A stretch of DNA of 37,987 nucleotides from Chamaesiphon polymorphus CCALA 037 (GCF_003003845.1 NZ_PVWO01000006.1:1-37987); one strand, 5' to 3'; positions 26,110 through 34,408 are shown, counted from the stretch's first letter. Made by a program: numbers and translations. Notes: generated by a model not told the origin, from the letters alone.

Positions 26110-26188
26110 CCCGAAACACCCGAAACACCCGAAACACCCGACTCCCAACTCTCACCTCCCAACTCCCAACTCCCAACTCCCAACTCCC
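26110..26188. repeat. Compound tandem array: CCCGAAACA nonamers then CTCCCAA heptamers
   Basis: Three full 9-bp units CCCGAAACA (26110-26136) and a partial one are followed by about six CTCCCAA heptamers, one of them degenerate, ending near 26188. The heptamer is the same as in the arrays at 20591-20668 and 32843-32885. Confidence 0.88.
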
Positions 26189-26286
26189 GACACGATAGTA
26201 CCTTTACTTATACTGAAGACTGCTGGCTCGATCGACTCACTTGGATATAATGCTATTAATGAGCCATTCGCCACTGTTACCGACCC

Positions 26287-27534
26287 ATGGATACCAAAGC
26301 TTTTAAAAGATCGCTCAACCAATCAGATAACTATCATCGCAAAGGATTCGGACATCAGGCTGATGTTGCTATCGTGCTGGAATCTGAATATCAAAGCAAT
26401 CTGATTCAAGAAATACGCGATCGCAACTATACCTTAACTCGCGGCGATGTCACGATTAAACTAGCCAAATCTTTTGGCTTTTGTTGGGGAGTAGAAAGAG
26501 CTGTTGCCATTGCGTATGAGACGCGCCAACACTTTCCCACCGAACGGATTTGGATTACTAATGAAATCATTCATAATCCTTCTGTCAATCAACGGTTGCG
26601 GGAGATGAATGTGAACTTTATTCAGGTTGAGAATGGGGTGAAAAATTTTGCTCTTATCGATCGGGGCGATGTGGTGATTTTACCTGCTTTTGGTGCTAGC
26701 GTCCAAGAAATGCAACTGCTTAATGACAAGGGTTGTACGATCGTCGATACTACCTGTCCGTGGGTGTCTAAGGTATGGAATACGATCGAGAAGCACAAAA
26801 AAATCGATTATACTTCGATTATTCACGGTCAATATAAGCATGAAGAAACTGTTGCTACTAGTTCTTTTGCGAATAAGTATTTAGTCGTGCTGAATATGGC
26901 AGAGGCGAATTATGTTGCCGATTATATTTTAAACAATGGCAATTCTCCTGAAGAGAAAATCCAACGCCGTAACGAATTTTTAGCTAAATTCAGCAATGCT
27001 TGTTCTGCTGGATTCGATCCGGATATCGATTTAGAAAAAGTCGGCATTGCCAATCAGACAACTATGCTCAAAACCGAAACTGAAGCGATCGGTAAATTGT
27101 TCGAGCGGACGATGATGAAAAAATATAGCACTGCCGAATTAAACGAACACTTCCAAAGCTTCAATACAATCTGTGATGCCACCCAAGAGCGTCAGGATGC
27201 CATGTTCGAGCTAGTAGATGAGAAACTCGATCTGATGGTCGTCATCGGTGGCTACAATTCATCTAATACCACGCATCTCCAGGAAATCTCGATCGAACAT
27301 CAAATTCCTTCGTATCATATCGATAGCGATATCCGTATTTTGGCTGATAATCAAATCGAACACAAACCGCTATTTAAAGATCTAGAAATCGCAAAAAATT
27401 GGCTCCCAGATGGCAAAATTACCGTTGGGGTCACATCGGGTGCTTCTACGCCAGACAAAGTAGTCGAAGCGGCGATCGAGCGGATATTTGCGACTAAAAG
27501 CGGAGCTACTACTACTGGTCACCCGATCGCTTAA
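26287..27534 (+). CDS. ispH: 4-hydroxy-3-methylbut-2-enyl diphosphate reductase
   Basis: This 415-residue iron-sulfur enzyme performs the last step of the MEP pathway, giving IPP and DMAPP for carotenoids, the phytyl chain and quinones. The three cluster cysteines are C66 (GFCWGVERA), C157 ([11 protein letters not shown]) and C296 ([13 protein letters not shown]). The segments [17 protein letters not shown] and [12 protein letters not shown] are typical. It is of the longer cyanobacterial and plant type, with an amino-terminal extension and an insertion near 215-245 relative to short bacterial forms. ATG at 26287 gives [13 protein letters not shown], a usual start. It is single, followed by a small membrane-anchored protein gene. 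Confidence 0.96.
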   Translation: MDTKAFKRSLNQSDNYHRKGFGHQADVAIVLESEYQSNLIQEIRDRNYTLTRGDVTIKLAKSFGFCWGVERAVAIAYETRQHFPTERIWITNEIIHNPSVNQRLREMNVNFIQVENGVKNFALIDRGDVVILPAFGASVQEMQLLNDKGCTIVDTTCPWVSKVWNTIEKHKKIDYTSIIHGQYKHEETVATSSFANKYLVVLNMAEANYVADYILNNGNSPEEKIQRRNEFLAKFSNACSAGFDPDIDLEKVGIANQTTMLKTETEAIGKLFERTMMKKYSTAELNEHFQSFNTICDATQERQDAMFELVDEKLDLMVVIGGYNSSNTTHLQEISIEHQIPSYHIDSDIRILADNQIEHKPLFKDLEIAKNWLPDGKITVGVTSGASTPDKVVEAAIERIFATKSGATTTGHPIA

Positions 27535-27710
27535 TGTGTCCGTTCATACCAATTGAAACTCAGGAGTCAGTAATCTTTAAAAGTTAAGACTCCCTGACAA
27601 AAGTGAAAAAAGACTAAAATTTTTCTAGATTATCTTAATCTTTAATAAAAGTACTGTTTTCTCTCTAAATTAGCAGGTTATGATATTAATTATGAATTGA
27701 GGTGCGATTG

Positions 27711-28010
27711 GTGCTCCACACACTATTAGCGATTTTTGCGGTTATTATCTTGGTGGTGACTTGGTGGTTGAGCTATTGTCAGCGGTTGCGCGCGCGCAGT
27801 CGGCGGCTGACGATGACGGAGCCTAGCTCCAATCGACGATTCTACAAGCGAGTAAATCGAGATCCTGAAGAGCAATACATTGAAGGAGTCGGGTATGTAA
27901 TTGGCGATTTAAGTTGCAGTTACAATGCCAGATCTCCATACATTCGCTGTGCTGTGAATCCAGATGGGCTATGTCAAGATTGTCGTCACTACCACAAAAA
28001 GGAAGATTAA
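27711..28010 (+). CDS. Small membrane-anchored protein, DUF6464-like
   Basis: This ~99-residue protein has one amino-terminal membrane helix (LLAIFAVIILVVTWWL). The cytosolic part ends in a conserved-looking domain: YIEGVGYVIGDLSCSYNARSPYIRCAVNPDGLCQDCRHY with four cysteines. I associate this pattern with DUF6464 of cyanobacteria; the function is unknown, and the cysteines may bind a metal. Two GTG starts are possible. I prefer 27711, because the best ribosome binding site (TGAGG, 27698-27702) lies 8 bp before it and would overlap the alternative at 27702. A terminator hairpin follows. Confidence 0.78.
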   Translation: MLHTLLAIFAVIILVVTWWLSYCQRLRARSRRLTMTEPSSNRRFYKRVNRDPEEQYIEGVGYVIGDLSCSYNARSPYIRCAVNPDGLCQDCRHYHKKED

Positions 28011-28052
28011 CAGTCCTTCGCTCGATCGCGATCGACCGAGCAATTTATCATC

Positions 28053-28109
28053 TTTCCCGCTGTGCGATGGTTACACTTAACTCGATCGCAGCGGGAATTT
28101 TTATATTTT
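28053..28109 (+). terminator. Rho-independent terminator after the DUF6464-like gene
   Basis: TTTCCCGCTGTGCGAT pairs with ATCGCAGCGGGA (28085-28096) across a ~16-nt loop, followed by a T-rich run to 28109. It lies about 40 bp after the stop codon. Confidence 0.7.
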
Positions 28110-28334
28110 AGCTCGATCTCCCATCGATACTCGATCTAGCGAACATCCCATCGTCCGTTCGCGTAGCATCGACTCTGCCGAATCGATAGAGCCAGGGGAA
28201 GAGTGGCGATGGTGCTATGTCGATCGAACCTTTATCTAATCGCTTGCCAGTCAAGACTCAGACTCGGTTTCTATGAATTAAAATCATATTATCGAATACG
28301 ATCGACGATCGTATTGTGAATGGCTAAGTGAACT

Positions 28335-29600
28335 ATGAGCCGAATCGTGCTAACCACCACCGGATCGCTAGGCGATCTGCATCCATTTATCGCGATCGGT
28401 TTAGGGCTAAGAGATCGCGGACATGATATCGTGTTTGCGACCATCAAAGACTATCGCACTAGAATTGAGTCGCTAGGATTTGAGTTTCATTCCATCCGTC
28501 CAGACCATATTGCCGTGGACGATCCGCAGATGCTGGCATTGATGATGGATCTCCAGAAAGGAACCGAGCGAGTTATCCGCGATTATCTGTTAGCTAGTTT
28601 TCGCGATACTTATACAGATCTGCTGGCTGCCTGCCAAAATGCCGATTTTATCGTCTCGCACGAACTTGTCTATGCAGCTCCCCTAGTAGCTGAAATCCTC
28701 AACCTGCGGTGGGCATTTTGCGCCTTAGCTCCAGGTGCCTTCTTGTCTGCCTACGATCCTTTTGTACTGCCACCCTTTCCCGCTTTAGTCAAATTACGCG
28801 GATTGGGTGCGGGGGTAAATCGATTGGTAGTAAATTTTGTCAAGTTTATCACTCGCGATTGGGGAGAACCAGTGCGCCAACTTCGACAGGAACTTGGTTT
28901 GGCAGCGGTTGGCAATCCCATTGTCGATGATAAGTTTTCGCCTTATTTGGTACTGGCACTATTTTCTTCAGTCATCGGCTCCCCTCAGCCAGATTGGGCA
29001 GCAAATACCGTTGTCACGGGATTTCCATTTTATGATGGCGATCGGGATCGAGGATTGGCACCCGATCTCAACCAATTTTTAGACAGTGGCGAGCCACCGC
29101 TTGTCTTTACGCTCGGCTCGGCGGCTGTGCTCTCTGCGGGAGATTTTTATACAGAAAGTGTCAAAGCTGCCAAAATACTCGATCGCCGTGCTGTGCTGCT
29201 CGTGGGCAAGAATCCGCCTCCTGCAAATTTACCCACAAACATGGTGGCGTTTGACTACGCACCGTACTCTAAAATCTTTCCGCGTGCATGTGCGCTCGTC
29301 CATCAGGGCGGGATTGGGACGACGGCTCAAGGCTTGCGATCGGGTCGTCCAACCCTAATTATGCCTTACAGTCACGACCAACCCGATAATGCAGCACGAG
29401 TTCAACGATTAGGAACTTCTCTGACGATTCCTCGCAAGCAGTATACAGCGGCGCGAGTCGCCAAGAAATTGGATCGGTTATTGCATAATTCTAGTTATGC
29501 AACTAAAGCGATCGAAATTAGCGGTATTATCCAAGCAGAGAAAGGTGTCAAGATGGCATGTGATGAAATCGAGCGGCAGCTAAATGGCAGAAATAATTAA
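28335..29600 (+). CDS. Glycosyltransferase, GT1/UGT-like (sterol or macrolide glucosyltransferase type)
   Basis: This 421-residue GT-B fold protein begins MSRIVLTTTGSLGDLHPFIAIG, a typical acceptor-domain start for UGT-like enzymes. The nucleotide-sugar site is near 323-360, with HQGGIGTTAQGLRSGRPTLIMPYSHDQPDNAARV. That is the signature of bacterial and fungal sterol-glucosyltransferase-like members. It probably transfers a hexose to a lipid or secondary metabolite; neither donor nor acceptor can be fixed. The ATG start at 28335 is clear. It is convergent with the DM13 gene, with 304 bp between. Confidence 0.88.
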   Translation: MSRIVLTTTGSLGDLHPFIAIGLGLRDRGHDIVFATIKDYRTRIESLGFEFHSIRPDHIAVDDPQMLALMMDLQKGTERVIRDYLLASFRDTYTDLLAACQNADFIVSHELVYAAPLVAEILNLRWAFCALAPGAFLSAYDPFVLPPFPALVKLRGLGAGVNRLVVNFVKFITRDWGEPVRQLRQELGLAAVGNPIVDDKFSPYLVLALFSSVIGSPQPDWAANTVVTGFPFYDGDRDRGLAPDLNQFLDSGEPPLVFTLGSAAVLSAGDFYTESVKAAKILDRRAVLLVGKNPPPANLPTNMVAFDYAPYSKIFPRACALVHQGGIGTTAQGLRSGRPTLIMPYSHDQPDNAARVQRLGTSLTIPRKQYTAARVAKKLDRLLHNSSYATKAIEISGIIQAEKGVKMACDEIERQLNGRNN

Positions 29601-30063
29601 ACCCGATTTACGATTGAGAAATGCGATCGAGAAAATCTATCTAGTGGATGAAGACTTCCAGCAAATCGAAACTCTAAGGCTGGCGATCGGGAATGTTCTA
29701 TGCTGCATAATAATCGACCAGGAGCTGGCGAAATTGGGCTGTTTCTCGATCGGATTCAGTTTGTGTCAGTACTGCGATCGAGTAGAGCGTATAATGCTTC
29801 GTCTAAACGATCGATCCCTTGGACGATCGAACGAGCAAGAGGTAACCTTGAATTTTACGTTCGGATCGCCAACAGACTATGACTGGGCTATAATTACATC
29901 AGTTTTAGCCCAATGCAGCAGCTCCAAAAGTAGCATTAAACTTGCGACACCAGATCGCGGCAGAGCGATAATTTGCGAGGTTGATATTGGCAGGAATGGC
30001 ATAAGTTTGGGCACCACTAAATTTTTTCAGGCGAGACAGAACTACATAGTCACCGCTTTTTAG
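29584..30063 (+). CDS. Doubtful open reading frame after the glycosyltransferase
   Basis: A 159-codon open frame starts at an ATG 17 bp inside the end of the glycosyltransferase gene and runs 159 bp antisense into the conserved DM13 gene. I recognise no family, and the predicted protein has an even, unstructured-looking composition. The first ~107 codons (29584-29904) are not explained by another gene, so a short real gene or a decayed remnant cannot be excluded. The antisense overlap with a conserved domain argues against it. Confidence 0.2.
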   Translation: MAEIIKPDLRLRNAIEKIYLVDEDFQQIETLRLAIGNVLCCIIIDQELAKLGCFSIGFSLCQYCDRVERIMLRLNDRSLGRSNEQEVTLNFTFGSPTDYDWAIITSVLAQCSSSKSSIKLATPDRGRAIICEVDIGRNGISLGTTKFFQARQNYIVTAF

Positions 30064-30525
30064 TGCATAATTGGGTGCTTGGGTCGAACCGATAACATTA
30101 CCAGAACGATGTAAAATAACTACCAAATCTGGCCCTTGGCTGGAAGTTTTGAATGCTGAATCTAGTTGGAGAAAAGATCGACCGTTTTTGGTCACGATTT
30201 TGGCACCACCTCTGGTTGCATGTTCGCCACGAACGAATGTACCGGATTTGATAGTTGCTGCCACGCCTTTCATGGCATCGCCCTTCATGGCATCGCCTTT
30301 ATCTTTCATGGCATCGCCTTTCATCGCACCACCTTTATCTTTCATCGCGTCGCCCTTCATCGCGTCGCCTTTCATCGCATCACCTTGTTGCATCGCGTCA
30401 GGGGTTGCAGTTGGTGTAGTCGAGCAAGAAGTGAGAGTAGTAGCCAGAATGAGTCCAGTGATGAGAGCTAAGACTTTCCAGTTTTTGGCATAGTTGACAC
30501 TTGCGAATAGAGAAGCTGATTTCAT
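29905..30525 (-). CDS. DM13-domain lipoprotein with DAMKGD repeats
   Basis: This 206-residue protein has a lipoprotein signal (hydrophobic 19-31, lipobox LTSC with C34). A low-complexity stretch at ~49-87 is made of DAMKG/DAMKD units, eight or so in a row. The rest is a DM13 domain (~93-206) with GTFVRGEHATRGGAKI, GPDLVVILHRS and the conserved cysteine C193 in AAIWCRKFNATFG. DM13 domains have been proposed to take part in envelope redox chemistry. The repeat is rich in Met, Lys and Asp, so it exposes many oxidisable methionines. It is the last of the minus-strand redox genes, 184 bp after msrA. Confidence 0.88.
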   Translation of the reverse strand: MKSASLFASVNYAKNWKVLALITGLILATTLTSCSTTPTATPDAMQQGDAMKGDAMKGDAMKDKGGAMKGDAMKDKGDAMKGDAMKGVAATIKSGTFVRGEHATRGGAKIVTKNGRSFLQLDSAFKTSSQGPDLVVILHRSGNVIGSTQAPNYALKSGDYVVLSRLKKFSGAQTYAIPANINLANYRSAAIWCRKFNATFGAAALG

Positions 30526-30709
30526 GGATTACTCCCGATCGATTGTCGATCGATAAAATGTGTTCGAGCGAACTAAATGTGTTCGACAATTTACAGTATC
30601 TCGAATTAAACTGAAACCTGTCTGAACTAAACCCTAAAATTGCCTAAATTTATTCTGAGAGCTTTATTATGCTAATCTCAGCAATTTCTCAGATTACTCT
30701 TACGTTAAG

Positions 30710-31432
30710 TTAATTTAAAACTCTAACTTTTTTAATCAGATTGGGAAATTGCTGGCGCAGTTGTGCGAGCTTCGGTAGATCGAATCTTACGACATAGGCT
30801 TGAGTAGGATTGCGATCGATGAAATTCTGATGGTAATCTTCTGCCGCATAGAACTTAGTCAACGGCACTACTTTAGTTGCAATTAGCTTGGGGAAAACAC
30901 GAGATCGATCGAGTCGATCTATATAAGCTTTCGCTACTTTTTGTTGATCGGAATTAGCAAAAAAGATCGCCGATCGATATTGAGTACCAATGTCTGGTTC
31001 TTGACGATTTACCTGCGTCGGATCGTGAGCGATTAAAAAGTAAACTTTTAGGAGTTTTCCGAGAGAAATTTTCTGAGGATCGTAGGTGATTTTGACAGCT
31101 TCTGCATGATCTGTTCTGCCACGACTGACCGCATCATAGTTAGCAGTTTTCGCAGTTCCGCCAGAGTACCCAGAAACAACATTAGAAACACCTGTGAGCT
31201 TCTCAAATACTGCTTCTACACCCCAAAAACAGCCCCCAGCTAAGACGATCGTTTGTTCGCCTTTGGCTCTATGTTCGGGAATATCGACTGGTGGATCGAT
31301 TTTCATACCTGCTGCCAATGTGGGAGTAGAATCAGCAGGAGGGCTAGACAAAATCGTGTGTGGAACGCTACAAGCAACTGCGATTAGTGACACGATCGAG
31401 AGGCTAAATAAAAAGCGATATTTGTTTGACAT
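30710..31432 (-). CDS. msrA: Peptide methionine-(S)-sulfoxide reductase, exported form
   Basis: This 240-residue MsrA repairs oxidised methionine (S epimer). The catalytic cysteine is C68 in GGCFWGVEAVFEKL, and the downstream segments GRTDHAEAVKITYDP, IGTQYRSAIFF and AEDYHQNF are all present. Unlike cytosolic MsrA, it has a 20-residue hydrophobic start and a lipobox-like AVAC (C21), so it is probably a membrane-anchored periplasmic lipoprotein. It lies 90 bp upstream of nothing else on its strand except the MsrP-like gene that precedes it, suggesting joint work on envelope proteins. The recycling thiol could come from the thioredoxin-fold/CcdA pair at 33047-34332. Confidence 0.94.
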   Translation of the reverse strand: MSNKYRFLFSLSIVSLIAVACSVPHTILSSPPADSTPTLAAGMKIDPPVDIPEHRAKGEQTIVLAGGCFWGVEAVFEKLTGVSNVVSGYSGGTAKTANYDAVSRGRTDHAEAVKITYDPQKISLGKLLKVYFLIAHDPTQVNRQEPDIGTQYRSAIFFANSDQQKVAKAYIDRLDRSRVFPKLIATKVVPLTKFYAAEDYHQNFIDRNPTQAYVVRFDLPKLAQLRQQFPNLIKKVRVLN

Positions 31433-31522
31433 AGTGGAGAAACGATCGAGTTTAGATGGTATGAATTTAACTTTTAATTGACGGAGAAACGATCGTTGCG
31501 ATCGAGATCTAATTTAGGCTCT

Positions 31523-32242
31523 CTAAATACCCCCAAACCATTCATATCCTTGTTCTTCCCAGTAACCTTTACCGCCCTTGGGAATTTGACTGGTGAAGGT
31601 AACTTTTGTCACCCATTTTGATAGTTTATAACCCAATTTAATCGGCGTAGCTAGACGGAGGGGAGCACCATTATCGTCGGGGAGCGGCTCTCCATTCATT
31701 TGGTAAGCTAACAGGGTTTGCGGGTGGATCGCCGAGGCTAGATCCCAACTTTCGGTATATTTATCTGCCGATTCAAATAAGACATATTTAACACTATCTT
31801 GCGGCTGTACCATTTTGGCGAGATCGCGCAAGCGAACCCCTCCCCACTGGACTATTGCTGCCCAACCTTCGACACAAACGTGTTGCATCACTATTGAGGC
31901 TGGCGGGATTTGTTTTAAGGCTGCTAACTTCAGTTCGATCGGAAATTTTACTTCGCCATCAACAGTTAAGCGATATTTGTCGGGGTCAATTTCGGGAGTA
32001 CCTTCATAACTATTGATTAGTAATGCTTTGGGATCGATCGCACTTTTGGAAAACTCTGGAATGAGCAATTGCTTTTTGATGAGTAGTTCGCCAAATGACT
32101 GATTTAATGGTTCTGATATTTCACCGACTTTAGTAGTCAATTCGCTGCTACAACTGCTTAGTAGATAACCGATGCTTGACATTCCCAGTAGTTGAATAGC
32201 TTGCCGACGAGTGAGATAATTTGGAAGTTTAATGTGATTCAT
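31523..32242 (-). CDS. MsrP/YedY-like molybdopterin-dependent oxidoreductase
   Basis: This 239-residue protein of the sulfite-oxidase fold has an amino-terminal twin-arginine signal (TRRQAIQLLG, R12-R13). A possible lipobox LLSSC (C31) follows. The molybdenum ligand is C123 in QHVCVEGWAAIVQWGG. By analogy with E. coli MsrP/YedY it may reduce methionine sulfoxide in periplasmic proteins, taking electrons from a membrane cytochrome b. That partner would be the interrupted gene just upstream (32313-33022). The start ATG at 32242 is preceded within 5 bp by a heptamer array and has no Shine-Dalgarno sequence. The catalytic domain looks intact. Confidence 0.88.
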   Translation of the reverse strand: MNHIKLPNYLTRRQAIQLLGMSSIGYLLSSCSSELTTKVGEISEPLNQSFGELLIKKQLLIPEFSKSAIDPKALLINSYEGTPEIDPDKYRLTVDGEVKFPIELKLAALKQIPPASIVMQHVCVEGWAAIVQWGGVRLRDLAKMVQPQDSVKYVLFESADKYTESWDLASAIHPQTLLAYQMNGEPLPDDNGAPLRLATPIKLGYKLSKWVTKVTFTSQIPKGGKGYWEEQGYEWFGGI

Positions 32243-32247
32243 TGGAG

Positions 32248-32299
32248 AGTGAATAGTGAATAGTGAATAGTGAATAGTGAATAGTGGATAGTGGATAGT
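32248..32299. repeat. STRR heptamer array (AGTGAAT) abutting a start codon
   Basis: Seven consecutive 7-bp units occur: five AGTGAAT (32248-32282) and two AGTGGAT (32283-32296), then AGT. The array fills most of the 70 bp between the cytochrome b stop and the ATG of the MsrP-like gene. Read in the gene sense it ends 5 bp before the ATG. Confidence 0.93.
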
Positions 32300-32312
32300 T
32301 AAATATAATGTT

Positions 32313-33022
32313 CTAGGGTTGGAACATCGATCGAGTCAATCTCAAACCACCAGCTCTAATGCCCATGATGATATGTACCAAGACAAATAATAGAGAAATT
32401 GGTACAGTCAAAAAATGTACTATGCGTAAAATATCCCAATTTATAAATAGCCCAGCTAGCCAATGTAATTGAGCGGGTTTATACATCGCCAATCCTGAAA
32501 AGATTGCCAGGATTAATACTGGGATAATTCCGGTATATATCAATCGGTGCCAAGAATATGTCCGTCGCTTGGAATTTTGTCCGACTTGTAATGCTTTGAG
32601 ATCTTGTCCAGAAAAAAACTTTCTTTTCCATCGCTGGGTAAGAAAGATATAAATGCCATAAATTAGTAAGGTAAAAGCATATACCCACATTGCTGCAAAG
32701 TGCCAATTTCTTCCCCCAGCCAACCAACCGCCTAAAGTCGCCCATTTCGGAAATGTCCAACCGTCTTTGCCACCAAATACTGGCGTGGCATTGTAGATCT
32801 GCAAGCCACTAGTAGTCTCCGGCATAAATAAACCTACTATTTGGGAAAGTTGGGAGTGAGGAGTTGGGAGTTGGGAGTGAGGATTAAATACTAGCCTTAC
32901 TTATGCCGCTCAGTACTAGTAATCATGATAAATAGACTGATAATAATTAACCCGTGAAGAATTTTAACGAACTGCGTCTGTGGTGGAATGGGTGGAGACT
33001 TTTTTGGTTGTTTATTATTCAT
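32313..33022 (-). pseudogene. Cytochrome b (b561-like) gene split by a 100-bp insertion
   Basis: The 3' part (32825-32313) encodes 170 residues beginning MPETTSGLQIYNATPVFGG. It has three membrane helices and the haem-ligand candidates NWHFAAM, YSWHRL, RIVHFL and FVLVHIIMG. The usual first helix is missing there. It is found upstream: an ATG at 33022 opens 36 codons ending KILHGLIIISLFIMITS, followed by a frame that soon stops. Joining 33022-32915 to 32807-32313 removes 107 bp (100-bp insert plus one 7-bp copy) and gives a continuous 200-residue protein reading ITSGLQIYNA across the joint. The intact protein would be the quinol-linked membrane partner of the MsrP-like enzyme. The gene is 24 bp after the ccdA-like gene. 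Confidence 0.85.
32815..32914. mobile_element. 100-bp mini-element with imperfect TIRs, heptamer core and 7-bp flanking duplication
   Basis: The element is flanked by ACTAGTA at 32808-32814 and again at 32915-32921. Its ends are inverted: 32820-32842 matches the reverse complement of 32886-32908 at 19 of 23 positions. The core contains TGGGAGT-type heptamers like those at 20591-20668. There is no coding capacity, so any movement would need a transposase in trans. It interrupts the cytochrome b reading frame. Confidence 0.8.
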
Positions 33023-33046
33023 AGTAAATATCTCGTTATTCCTTAA

Positions 33047-33739
33047 TCAAAGGGGAAGTTTGGGAAACAAAGGAGCCAACCAAAGTTGCAGTTCCACATC
33101 CCAACCTAATAAAATTGCGATCGCCGTTCCTGCCATTAATATCCCACCAATGCGTTGAAATGCCCCCGTATAAGGTAACAATCGCCGCGAAGAATTCGTG
33201 ATGTGACGACTGCTATAGGCGATCGCCAGCAACGGAATTCCCGCCCCCAAGCCGTAGACAGTCAATAATGCCAGCGCACCCAAAACCTCATGTTTGACGG
33301 CTGCGAAGACTAAAATACTGCCCAATGCTGGCCCCGCGCAGGGTGTCCAGAGGAGTCCCAATTGAGTGCCGATCCAAAATTCGCTCCATAAGCCTGGAGC
33401 CTTGGGTTCCCAAGCTTTACCGAATCGCACATAACTCATCACCCAGTAACTCAACGCAGGAAAGATTGCCAGTACGCCAAGTCCGAATAGTAGCCCCACC
33501 GCCACATTCCGCAACAAATTGGCAAAACCGACAAACCAAGAACTAGCTACCCCCAACAAACTTCCGATCGCCACAAAACCACTAACCAAGCCTAATACCA
33601 GCATCACAGGGCCGAGTCGATGGGATGCAAACGATCGACCCAATACTAATGGGATAACAGGCAAGACGCAAGGCGAGAGAATGGTTAAGAATCCCCCACC
33701 GAGGGCGAAACCGAAGGTGAGGAGCGAGATTTCATTCAT
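33047..33739 (-). CDS. CcdA/DsbD-like thiol:disulfide electron carrier
   Basis: This 230-residue protein has six membrane helices and the paired cysteines of the CcdA/DsbD-beta family: C24 in LSPCVLPVIP and C134 in WTPCAGPALG. It passes electrons from cytosolic thioredoxin across the membrane to a periplasmic acceptor. The acceptor is probably the thioredoxin-fold protein encoded directly upstream; the two genes overlap by 4 bp (ATGA, 33736-33739), a sign of translational coupling. A role in cytochrome c maturation is the classical alternative. The genomic context here points more to supply of reductant for methionine sulfoxide repair. Confidence 0.9.
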   Translation of the reverse strand: MNEISLLTFGFALGGGFLTILSPCVLPVIPLVLGRSFASHRLGPVMLVLGLVSGFVAIGSLLGVASSWFVGFANLLRNVAVGLLFGLGVLAIFPALSYWVMSYVRFGKAWEPKAPGLWSEFWIGTQLGLLWTPCAGPALGSILVFAAVKHEVLGALALLTVYGLGAGIPLLAIAYSSRHITNSSRRLLPYTGAFQRIGGILMAGTAIAILLGWDVELQLWLAPLFPKLPL

Positions 33740-34332
33740 GCCGATTGTCCCAATAATTGCCGAATTTTCGCCTCAGTTTCGGCGTAGGCTCCTTCGCCAA
33801 TATGGTCGTAACGAACGATGCCCTGACGATCGGCTAAAAATAAATGCGGCCAATATTCATTTTTATATGCCTTCCAAGTTTGAAAGTTATTATCTACACC
33901 AACTGGATAGGTAATACCGTATTTAGTCATCGCCCGACGAATATTTTTAACATCGCGCTCGAAGGCAAATTCTGGCGTGTGAATCCCGATCGTTTGTAAG
34001 CCTCGATCGGCATATTTTTTATGCCAACTGGTAATGTAAGGCAATGTTCGTTGACAATTGATACAACCTAGCGTCCAAATTTGAACTAAGACAACTTTGC
34101 CGAGTAAATCTTTGGTCGTTATGAGTGATGCTGAATTCAGCCACTCACTGATGCCTTGAAATTCTGGTAATCGATTTGCGGCTGCGGTAATAGTTTCAGG
34201 TTCAATAATCTTAGATTCAGGCGCAATAATGCGGGATGCAGATGAGAGACTCGCAAAGTTCGCTATTTGCCAGCCGAGTGTGCCTAGTCCTAGATAAGTT
34301 AACAATTTTCGGCGTGGTAATGATAAAGGCAT
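33736..34332 (-). CDS. TAT-exported thioredoxin-fold (TlpA/redoxin-like) protein
   Basis: This 198-residue protein has a redox pair C90-x-x-C93 in WTLGCINCQRTLP. The surrounding thioredoxin fold has KVVLVQIW before it and GIHTPEFAFE, TYPVGVDNNFQTWKAY and HLFLADRQGIVRYDHIGEG after it. The start at 34332 gives MPLSLPRRKLLTYLGLG, a twin-arginine-like signal for export or anchoring; a longer frame to 34452 runs through a repeat and is rejected. It is the first gene of the minus-strand redox set and overlaps the ccdA-like gene by 4 bp. It probably receives electrons from that protein and reduces periplasmic targets. Confidence 0.9.
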   Translation of the reverse strand: MPLSLPRRKLLTYLGLGTLGWQIANFASLSSASRIIAPESKIIEPETITAAANRLPEFQGISEWLNSASLITTKDLLGKVVLVQIWTLGCINCQRTLPYITSWHKKYADRGLQTIGIHTPEFAFERDVKNIRRAMTKYGITYPVGVDNNFQTWKAYKNEYWPHLFLADRQGIVRYDHIGEGAYAETEAKIRQLLGQSA

Positions 34333-34408
34333 AATTTTGTTAATTAATGAATGTTTGCGCCAATCCTTTGATTCAAACAGGCTTCTTATTGCTAGTAATA
34401 TCCTGTCG

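Larger units (their letters stand above)
25800..26286. other. Repeat-rich spacer between the Rieske gene and ispH
   Basis: No gene is seen. The stretch holds a dispersed ~58-bp repeat (25926-25983, second copy at the window end), followed by more GC-rich palindromic sequence (GAGGTGCGGG...CCCCTCAG). It also holds a nonamer/heptamer tandem array (26110-26188). It serves as the divergent promoter region of the Rieske gene and ispH. Confidence 0.5.

Noticed and set aside
29584-30063. Considering the frame after the glycosyltransferase as a confident gene
   Set aside because: It overlaps the conserved DM13 gene by 159 bp on the opposite strand and has no recognisable domain; kept only as a doubtful entry with low confidence.
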